A stretch of DNA of 64,000 nt from Rhyacophila brunnea (Eukaryota > Arthropoda > Insecta > Trichoptera > Rhyacophilidae): positions 1 through 64,000 of the forward strand of contig JAGYXB010001606.1 in NCBI GenBank assembly GCA_022495005.1, given 5' to 3'. Shown piece by piece: positions 56,127-64,000 of the stretch. Position 1 is the stretch's first letter. Every line of letters begins with the position of its first letter. The notes beneath the pieces are model-generated. The model had not been told where the DNA came from and did not search any database. It saw nothing but the letters and a program-made list of their open reading frames with translations. The translations under genes and the position numbers were made by a program.

Positions 56127-56325
56127 CGCATGGGTCCCAGGTTCGAATCCTGGGTCTGGCAAGTACACATATTGTTTTTTAATTTGTTTCTGTCAGGGTA
56201 TGGACCTAATAGGTTGAGCAAGTGGCTAACATCCATTTCTCGTAAAAAACAAAATCTGTTGATACACAAACCTCTACTCTGTGGAGGCCCATATGATCCT
56301 TTTAGGATCGGACATGGTCGAAAAC
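56127..56325 (+). mobile_element. tRNA-derived SINE, copy 3 (5'-truncated)
   Basis: Starts just before the perfect B box ggttcgaatcctgggtctgg and continues through tatggacctaataggttg, tctactctgtggaggcc and ggatcggacatggtcg. The A-box half is missing. No clear TSD. Confidence 0.85.
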
Positions 56326-57909
56326 AAATGCTTTAAAATTAAGACTATAAATATTCTATTATTAAAAAGCAAAACATTCTTTAAAATCAGAATAGAGAAT
56401 ATACATTTGGCAGTGGTTAGAGAGGGTAATGAAACCTTTATATTTAAGACGTATTTATCATTAATGTCAATATTTTTTACGTTGAGAGAAAAATTGAATT
56501 CTCGCATAACAATAAATATGATAGTGTTTATTTTTGGGAGGCCCAAATAACCTCCATACCAGGATGTAGGAACTGACAAATGGAAACTATAAAGTATGTT
56601 TAAAATAAATCTCTCTATGACTAAAGTAATGATTAACTGCATTGCTGAACAAAAACCAATCCTCATGAATGGCACTCAAATTATGTGAATCAATATTACT
56701 ACGACTGCTTCGAATAATAAAATAAGTAAATCGACGGTAGGCAAGTATGACGAGATACCTCGCAAAACCAAGCTTGCATGGGGCACATTTGAGCATCTGT
56801 ACAGTACCTTTAAAAGTGACTACTCATTTTGCCTAGACGGTATATAGTCCAAATAGTTAAGCGTCGTTTTTTGTATTATATAATTATACATCATTAAATT
56901 CATTGATTTCTGTGAATTCTCCGTGGTTTTCTCTCCGATGAACTTTTATAAAATTACGTCAAATCAGTAAACTCAGTCAAAGCTCGCTTGAGAGAGTAGC
57001 AACCTTTACCTAAAACATGGGTATCTGCTTTTGTGACATTACCAGGCGTAAAAAACTGCTGAATATAAAGCCACGTGATACGCTTGATTAAGACCAAGTG
57101 TCGTGCGGGGCGGGTTGGTTGGTATTTGCTTGTGTTGTGCCTAAAATGTATTGTGTTCTACTAATGAGAGCTACCTGTACTCACATATTATGCATGTGAA
57201 ATGTGAGCCTTTAATGAAAGAGAAATTCGCAAACTACAAGTACCTAGCGCAATGTTGCATGGATAGGTGCATGCTGGGCATAAAATAGAAAGAGCACCAA
57301 AGAAACCAGTGGATAAGGAAGCAGGCAAGAGTTCGCGATGTGATAGGTCACTAAGCTGATTAAATGGCCATGTGTTTGACAGTGGTATCCTGCCTAGGAC
57401 TGCCAATCAACTGGAGTTTCATACAGGAGTTCAATGTATTCAGGGTGTTCGACTCTTCAATTATTGTTCACATTATTCCAGATCCAGAAGTTTGTGCAGC
57501 TTTGACAGGTTAGGCATAGGTATTAATGGTAATATTACAGAAATTCATCTTATCATGGGATGTCTTGCGTTTTGTATGATGTCTTTACTGAGTCTAATAA
57601 AGCCAATCGAAATACGGGAGCATTGCATCCAGAGTCATGCATAATCCCTGAAGTACGTGTTTTATAAACGTACGTCAATTGTTTTTAAAGTTCGTAAATT
57701 CTCTGCAGAATCTACAAAATTAATGAGGATCTCAATTTGTGCAGCAAACGCAAGTAATGAACTCATGGTGTGGCGATTTTTGATTACATTGCTATCACTT
57801 GGCTGTCGATGGCAGGTAGGAGGCAGCCATTTCCTTTTCCCATGGACACATTACTTTACACAGTGACGTCACATTGTGACATTTAATAATAACGGACATT
57901 TACTAACAA
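56326..57909. other. Unassigned region with a repeat shared with 18.9 kb
   Basis: 56880-57110 matches 18840-18975 in inverted orientation (atcagtaaactcagtcaaag, cgtaaaaaactgctga). 57120-57900 has moderate GC and several open stretches, which may be decayed upstream parts of the RT element at 57910-58512, but no RT motif could be read there. Confidence 0.4.
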
Positions 57910-58512
57910 GTGGACCAACCACAATTTAGTTTGGATGAGGTTGTGATGGTACACATCACGGGAGATGGCATTTTGCAGAAAGAGCTCGCTATCCGAATGG
58001 GAATGGCTGGAGCAACATTCAACTCGATGCGAAATGTCTGGGACTCACGATTGTACTCGGTCAAAACCAAATGCCGCCTATTCGATGCTTGCATTCTGAC
58101 AGTGTTGCTTTACGGTAGCGAATCATGGCACCTTACGAAGGCTCAGAGCAACCGTATACTGAGCTTCGAAAACAGATGTTTGCGACGAATACTGGGTGTG
58201 CGGTGGTATGACTTTAGGAGCAATGAGGAGATAAGAGAACGTACCAAGCAGCCTCTCATCACGCTGAAAGTGAAGAGGCGACGTTGGACCTGGCTCGGCC
58301 ACGTGCTGCGGATGCCAGAAGAGAACTTTAACCTGGCTTGCCTGTTCTTCAAGCCGACCGGATTCCGGCGTCCTGGAAGGCCGCTAAACACAATCTACAG
58401 AGTGTATACGGCGGAGCTACGGGATTCTGGTTTGACCTGGAACGAAGCAAGGAGACTGGCGAGCGACAGGGATTCTTGGAGGCGCCGCGTGGTGTCCATA
58501 TGCTCCAGCTAA
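57910..58512 (+). pseudogene. Non-LTR retrotransposon RT C-terminal region
   Basis: 200 codons, open. Residues 16-60 give DGILQKELAIRMGMAGATFN, SMRNVW and YSVKTKCRLFDACILTVLLY; then GSESWHLTKAQSNRILSFEN, RCLRRILGVRW, WLGHVLRMPEE, RRPGRP and ELRDSGLTWNEARRLASDRD, SWRRRVVSIC. These are the thumb/C-terminal motifs of endonuclease-type LINE reverse transcriptases (LLYGSE.W, CLRR.L.I.W, GH.LRM, W.EA...A.DR..WR..V). The palm with YADD lies upstream and is missing, so the copy is 5'-truncated, but its frame is undamaged, implying a fairly recent insertion. Confidence 0.85.
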
Positions 58513-60149
58513 GGGGCGGATATGGGCAAAGAGGTTGTGATATTTCATGCATTGCAGTGCAGTGCAGTGCAACATGCAGTTTTCGGAATAGGTAGTCTTA
58601 CAGTGGACTTGTTTTGAAGAAATTTACAGCTTTTATTATAATATTAATTGTGATTTATTTAAAAACCAATAATTAAAGACTTTTATTTGTTTGCTTTTCT
58701 TTTATTTTCACTATATTGTCTGTCCCTTCCTCCTGATAAAGACTAGGTACCATTCTACCTAAGTTTCATTGATTGTGACAAGGCATTTGATTCCATAAAA
58801 AAATCCTCAAATTATAGACGCCCTTTGTATAAAAGAAATATTATCTAGGCGCCATATAAAATCATGAATAGTATATTACTGTACAGTAGGACAACCAATT
58901 CTTATCACCTCCCGAGGCGTCCCTATGAGATATACTATGCACCAATCAAATAGTCTACACTCAATATTTTGGAAACTAACACAATACTTTGGAATCCATA
59001 CTAGAATGGCTTTATGCTAACATTATAACAGTTCATTTTACAATAAATAAGATCTAAAGTAATTGTTTTTGTGATAATATAGGAATATGGTAGGTATATG
59101 ATTATAAAAAAAATAAAAAGTTAGTCACTGTTTCTTGTTCCGAACGTAATAATAATAATAATATGTGTGGAGGTTATATTACCAAACCTTTTTAAGGATT
59201 GCTAATATAACCTCAAAAGCTTAGACACGGTTAGTCACAGTTGTTTACGTTGATGTAAACCAATGGCTAATACCATGCACTCCCCTGGTAATTTTTACAC
59301 ATCGACCAGTTAATCAAAACGTTTAAAAACTACACATACGATAGTAAGTTAACCAATGAAATAAATCATTATTATTAGAAACCGGATTACATGCAACATA
59401 AAAGCTTAAAATATGCATGAAAAGTGTCAAAATATGCAACATTAAAAATAATCGGTGTGTGTACTTATATACTTATGAAATAATAATATTGTCGTTTCCA
59501 TTGAAAATTGTATATCTTGCAAAATCTCAAGTTTTCAGGGGAGCATAAAAACAGTTTAAAAATGTATAGGACTTGAATCAATTCCAAAAAGGTTTTCACA
59601 ATTTCAATGAAAATGCAATTTTTGTTATTTGTGTTATTTTGCATGTGTGGAAAGGCGATTTTTGATTACCTAAGTATACAAAAATGTCAAACCGCATATT
59701 TTGCAGAATATATACAATTTTGCAATGGAAATGACGATATACAGGTCTTACATTTTTGGCCAATCAAAACTATTCTATTACTGATAGTACGTTTTTGTTT
59801 GTCAGTGTTATATTATGGTTCAGTGTTGCTGTTTTATTTTTCGTTTACATACAGAATTAAATTAAAGATGCAAAGTTTATATTGGGCCCATGCACTTAGA
59901 ACCAAATCCTTATAGATTCAGGGAAGCTGATGTGCCATTTAATGACAGTTGAAGAAATTTGCAATAACTGTGTTAATCGGTTGCAAATAAAATTACAAAT
60001 GCGTTTTTCTTCCATTATTTTGCAATTTTTTATGATGAACATTTTCATGAAATCTTCCATAAGATTTTTTTTTAAATTTTGTGAAATCGCGATTGTATCT
60101 GAGATTTCTTGAAGATGTTCATCATAAATAATTGACATAAGATATAAAA
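58513..60149. other. AT-rich spacer, no gene seen
   Basis: A small (gcagt)n run lies at 58553-58572. The 102-codon frame at 59607 has a hydrophobic start but no family match that I can name and very AT-driven composition. Otherwise nothing was noted. Confidence 0.45.
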
Positions 60150-60342
60150 TTGATTATTTAATATTTTTAAATAAAGATAAGGTAAAAGTGAAATGAATCA
60201 TAAGATTGACATTATTTTTATAGAAAGCAACACATTAATGATAAGATATCAACCAAATTTCTTTACAGAAGGTAAGTATTTTTATCAGATCTGATACAAG
60301 TGGAATAAATAATACGATTGACATCATTTTTATTGGTATACA

Positions 60343-60836
60343 AGCGAGTACCCGGCATGCGTTGCAATGCCACTCAAAGAAAAAGTGATTGTGTTTTAAT
60401 TCTGTTTATTGAAGTGGTTTTGGATACACAATATTTTTTGTTTTTCCATCTGGTGCGTACACGAATAAATCAGAAGGTTTTCCAACGCATGAGCAGGCCA
60501 CATACAGCTGTCCATGTGAGAAGCATGGATTGGTATAGGAACGCATACGAATAGAAGAAGATAGTTGTACTAATTCAGAAACCTTTGCGGGCGTGCGCTT
60601 AACATCTCACAAAATTTTCATTGCAATCGGATGAATGGTATAGGCACCATACGAATAAAATAAGATAGAATGAAGAAGAAAATTGTGGTTTTTCTAATTC
60701 GGAAACCTCCGCGAGTGTGCACTCAACAATTCACCGAAGTTTCATCGCAATCGGATGAATGGTATAGGAATGCATACGGGACAGACATACACACAGACAA
60801 ACAAACAAACAAACATATTTATATATATATATATAG
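60343..60836 (-). mobile_element. Helitron remnant with helicase C-terminus
   Basis: Reading on the minus strand, the 5' end begins TCTATATATATATATAAATA, followed by GTCTGTCCCGTATGC and two to three minisatellite units (same unit as 32520-33810), then a piece of helicase, then the 3' end GCATGCCGGGTACTCGCTTG. 5' TC and a GC-rich 3' tip ending CTxG are Helitron features. It splits repeat X between tttttatt and aatttaacc with no TSD, as expected for Helitrons. Confidence 0.75.
60406..60531 (-). pseudogene. Helitron Rep/helicase C-terminal fragment
   Basis: About 41 codons: NPCFSHGQLYVACSCVGKPS, DLFVYAPDGKTKNIVYPKPL, Q, stop. This is the end of the PIF1-like helicase of Helitron proteins (GQLYVA.SRV...LFVYA..G.T.N.VY). 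The usual Arg of SRV is Cys here. All upstream Rep and helicase motifs are missing. Confidence 0.85.
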
Positions 60837-61444
60837 ATTAATTTAACCTAACGATAGCAACACATTAATGATAAGCTATATTAGCTTAGTATTTTTATGC
60901 GATCTGATAATATTGAGAAATAACAATTCACGTTATATAAGAATATGCATACATTTTATAGTATATTATATCAGTGGCGGTCCGTGAGTCTTGAAAATGC
61001 TGGTTCACATTATTTCCTGGATTGTTGAAGAAAACTTATGTGATTTTTTATCATACATTAATAATAAATTACCACGATAAACCATTTCTTTTTTATAATA
61101 TTGTGAATTATGATATATTTGGGGCTATTATTATTTTATTTAAAAATATGTATTTTCATCTAGATTTGAATAAAATTTCAAATCATTGTCCTCATAGAAA
61201 AAAAAAACAGATGTTTGGCGTGAGAGTTGATGTTCCGGTCTACAACGATTCACACAAAATATGATCGCGCGTGGTCGATACAGGCGACCATTGCAGTATG
61301 TTTCCTGCATGAAATTGGCGCGCCGGGATGTTTGATTGATATCGCCTGAAGTCGGTTGCATTATCACGATTAATTTAGTTTAGAGATTTGAATTAGAAAT
61401 AATACATATTTATTTGAATAATTGTGTACGTGTTAGTATCACAT

Positions 61445-61690
61445 TCAGCGCTCGAAATGGAAAATTTTACAAACCGGAGCGCTCGATAATTTTACGAAAA
61501 TATTTATATTCCTTTCTAACTTTATGAGTAGGTGTATTTTATAAAAATAACTGTGTTAAATTTTGGATATGGCCAATTTCGCTCAGATGGTCAAATTATT
61601 TTCCACGAGACAGAGCAAAATTTTTGAGGATTTTATGAACCGGAACGACGCTCCGGTGCGTTCCGGTTCATTGGCCGTGATCACATTGTA
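61445..61690. mobile_element. Small CCGGAGC foldback MITE
   Basis: cgctcgaaatgg and aaaccggagcgctcg on the left, and cgctccggtgcgttccggttc on the right side, form mirrored GC-rich ends around AT-rich DNA. It is absent at the matching point of copy 1 (about 30090). Relatives lie at 29030-29150 and 36110-36260. Confidence 0.55.
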
Positions 61691-61763
61691 ATTTTTAATT
61701 ATTGTGTTTTTGGTTGGGAGATTCACATGGTCATGTACTCCAATGGAGTAACCGCTACTGGTA

Positions 61764-62350
61764 TTCTTCTTTTCTTCTTTCAACCATGTCCTAATAAGAT
61801 CATATGGGCCTCCAAGGAGTGGAAGTTTGTATTACAGATTTTGTTTTTACGAGAAATGGATGTCAGCTACTTGCTCAACCTATTAGGTACATACTGCGAC
61901 TCATTCACCAATTGAAAAACAATAAGTGGAGCGCTTAGTTTCAAAAGCCCCTAAAACGATTTTAGATTCTGAGAAAAACTCACATCTATTAAATCTGTGA
62001 ACTTTATGTATTGATTTTTTAATTTGTTACATTCGCAAGAGTGTTTTGGCTTTCCATTTTAGGGGTATTTGAAAAGCACTGCCAACCATTTTAGCGGGTT
62101 TTGAAATTTACCCTAATTTTTGATCATACGTATTGATAGGTCTTGGCGTTTTTTGAAGCTCAATCTTTGGCCATCATATAGGCAACAAAAATATCCATCT
62201 AAATGCATTTCTAACTAAAAAATGTTCAAAAACCGTTTTAGGGGCTATTGAAACTAGGCACTTCATGTGTACTTGCCAGACCCAGAATTCAAACCTGGGA
62301 CCCACAAAGTTATAGGCCGGCGCTTAAGCTGCGCGGCCATTGTGGGTGTC
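61764..62350 (-). mobile_element. tRNA-derived SINE with a MITE inserted in it
   Basis: The 9-bp direct repeat ctactggta (61755-61763 and 62351-62359) bounds a minus-strand SINE of the same family as 5258-5523: tRNA-like head at 62350-62268, body at 61921-61764. The body is split by a roughly 340-bp element (61924-62267). This is the fullest 5' end of the family here, starting GACACCCACAATGGCCGCGC. Confidence 0.88.
61924..62267. mobile_element. ~340-bp MITE nested in the SINE
   Basis: Terminal inverted repeats ttagtttcaaaagcccctaa and (reverse complement of the other end) ctagtttcaatagcccctaa, continuing aacg(a/g)tttt, about 30 bp with few mismatches. No coding sequence. It interrupts the SINE next to its caata/tgtg junction. 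Confidence 0.8.
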
Positions 62351-63760
62351 CTACTGGTACATGTATATAATATTTCCAGTTGTAGGTTTTTTTCTCATAC
62401 GAAAAGTAGAATTTTTGCAAAATAACAATGTATGTATAAAAAATATCAATGAAATTGTATCCACAATGTTTGAAGTTGCAACCTAACACCTAAAAAGTCG
62501 CGAAAGCAGCGGCCTCATGCGATCCATGCCACTACACCATTGGTTTCCAACTATTTGCATTATTAAAAAACAAGCTAATTAAAACATTGAAGTAACTTTA
62601 TTAAAATCGAATACACATACATATGTTATCACATCACACGACGTTGAATAAATAAGTTATTTTATGTCACTAAGTATGTATAGTAAATAACTAAATAATA
62701 GTAATAAAACTATATATAGGTAGGTACCAAAATATATTATAATTATTTTAGGCATGCTATTATATTATAATTTAAATAGTTTACTAATAGAATTATTCAT
62801 TTTCTTATACTCCAGGCATTACGTGTTAAGAGAGGGTTTCCCTAAAAAGCTTTGCAGGAGTTTGATTGTTAGCATTTTAAGTATTTTGGAGTGCAGTTTT
62901 CAAATTTTCATTTTTCCATCTCAGGTATTTTCCGAAAAGTATTTATTCCCCGACTGTTTACTCAATAAAAATAAAAAGGAATAAATCCAAGGAGGCAGTG
63001 AAAATTCGAATAACCTACTCCAAAATAGGTATATAAAAATGCAACGCATCAAAACTCTCGCAAAACATTATATATAAAACTGTCAATTAATGCCTGGACT
63101 GTGGTAATAAATATAGTTTCTTCCTATCCTGTTCTTCATAATATGCTGTTTTGCTGATAAAATATTCATTGTATTGTACATTTATAAATACTTCTTAATT
63201 TGTATTTGTTATTTATTTTTGTCCAAGATTCTAAGAATAGATCGTATTAAATGAAATATTATGATATACTTACTATTTAAGAACCTGTGTTACATAAATC
63301 GATACCACATAATGGGAATGGTTAAATGAAATACCTTTGAAACAATAATTTTATGGTGTACTTATTTATCTACTACAGACTAATCAGCGGAGTTAAATAA
63401 CGCTTTATTCTAAAAGTACAAAAATCTATTATATAAAATGATCAAATAATATAGTTCTTTAATAAGTAAGTACCTAATATTACAGGGTTGTCGAAAATAA
63501 GCGTTCTATGTGACTTTAACATATTATACAAATAAAAAAAGGAAATTGTATTAATTTCATATTCATTTAATTTAATTCAAGATTCTATTATTGATGGTAA
63601 TGGGCACGCTCCAAACTCTAAATATTTTTAATACATTTCGATACTAAAAAATGGTAAGCTCATGTTGGTAATATTAAATTTGTAACAATGAGCCTGAGTC
63701 TGAGCCTTGTCAGAGCTTTCTACGCAGTATGTGTTCGTTGTGGTACAAGAGATGGGTGCC

Positions 63761-63881
63761 GGACGAAATCCCGAAGGCCGAAATCCCGAATGCTGAAATC
63801 CCGAAAGCCGAAATCCCGAAGGCCGAAAACCCGAATGCCGAAATCCCGAATGACCGGAATCCCGAAGGCCAAAATCCCGAA
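63761..63881. repeat. 15-bp tandem array, 8 units
   Basis: Units of ggccgaaatcccgaa with small changes (tgctgaaatcccgaa, agccgaaatcccgaa, ggccgaaaacccgaa, one 16-bp unit tgaccggaatcccgaa). It begins right after the point where copy 2 of repeat X stops matching copy 1. Both strands are open through it, giving meaningless SGFRP-like repeats. A short relative is at 3148-3192. Confidence 0.9.
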
Positions 63882-64000
63882 TAATAAAAAAATACAAACA
63901 GTAATAACACTTATCTTGAATTGGGCAAATTTTACAAGAGAGACAAAAAACCATTATTTTTGTAGAACAAATGGGTTTTTGTTTCTCCTGTAAAAAATTC
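63882..64000. other. Right edge of window, nothing seen
   Basis: AT-rich sequence without recognisable features. Confidence 0.4.

Larger units (their letters stand above)
60150..63752 (+). repeat. Repeat family X, copy 2, with nested insertions
   Basis: Direct copy of 29430-31750. Matching blocks include gataaggtaaaagtgaaat, gtgagtcttgaaaatg, cggcctcatgcgatcc, gtaggtaccaaaatatatta and tatgtgttcgttgtggtac. Three insertions absent from copy 1 interrupt it: a Helitron remnant (60343-60836), a CCGGAGC foldback (about 61445-61690) and a SINE (61764-62350). It lacks the telomere-type foldback present in copy 1. Confidence 0.75.

Noticed and set aside
59607..59915. 102-codon frame with hydrophobic N-terminus
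   Set aside because: Looks like a secreted or membrane protein only because of T-rich sequence; no homologue, no splice or second copy evidence.
63628..63993. Frames with SGFRPSGFR or KSRRPKSR repeats
   Set aside because: Both strands are open only because the 15-bp array has no stops; not proteins.
1..64000. CRISPR arrays, prokaryotic operons, integrated virus
   Set aside because: Spliced genes, SINEs and eukaryotic transposons throughout; no direct-repeat-spacer array and no viral structural or replication gene recognised.

Overview
This window looks like nuclear DNA of an arthropod, most likely a hemipteran insect of the aphid group. It is AT-rich, has short exons in long introns with GT/AG borders, is crowded with transposon relics and tRNA-derived SINEs, and contains a run of CCTAA units (insect telomere type). 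The species cannot be named from the sequence.

The real host genes are copies of one receptor family. Gene A (minus strand, 12942 down to the window edge at 1) has six exons whose reading phases all fit. It encodes a signal peptide, two C-type-lectin-like (CTLD) modules, an exon with an Ig-like C...D..GYYWC signature, a small Cys/Trp module resembling a hormone-receptor motif, a GAIN-like exon, and a last exon with an intact GPS (HLT cleavage motif) and seven membrane segments. This is an adhesion GPCR. Gene C (plus strand, 37268-54842) is a paralogue with the same exon plan. Its exon 3 is broken, but that exon is phase-symmetric, and leaving it out gives a continuous 889-codon frame (start at 37292). 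Copy B (minus, about 24.45-22.05 kb) is a dead third copy: fragments of exons 3, 4 and 5.

Everything else that I can identify is mobile or repetitive. In the introns of A: a dead-end RT fragment (11.8 kb), a 1.85-kb foldback element carrying a Myb/SANT-like fragment (7.9-9.8 kb), a SINE with a 10-bp target duplication (5.26-5.52 kb) and a TIR element enclosing a tRNA-like unit (4.6-5.1 kb). Between A and C: an RT fragment (14.4 kb), a foldback MITE (16.6 kb), a hAT element with perfect 8-bp target duplication and transposase remains (19.46-20.34 kb), a frameshifted multi-copy nuclease-like gene (25.2-26.6 kb), a 5'-truncated non-LTR element (27.6-28.5 kb), a repeat family called X here, a telomere-repeat foldback inserted in it (30.5 kb), a minisatellite (32.5-33.8 kb), a transposase-like pseudogene (34.1-35.3 kb) and an inverted partial copy of X (35.7-36.9 kb). 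In the introns of C: a hAT MITE (41.3 kb), GC-rich repeat DNA (42.6-43.7 kb), two SINEs and another hAT-like end pair (52.1-52.8 kb). Downstream of C: a third SINE, an RT C-terminus (57.9-58.5 kb), a second direct copy of X (60.15-63.75 kb) carrying a Helitron remnant and a SINE that itself holds a MITE, and a 15-bp tandem array at the right edge.

Working picture: a receptor family with a very conserved 7TM/GPS exon and a quickly diverging lectin-like ectodomain, duplicated in inverted orientation and driven apart by repeated transposon insertion. No tRNA, rRNA, CRISPR or viral gene was found.
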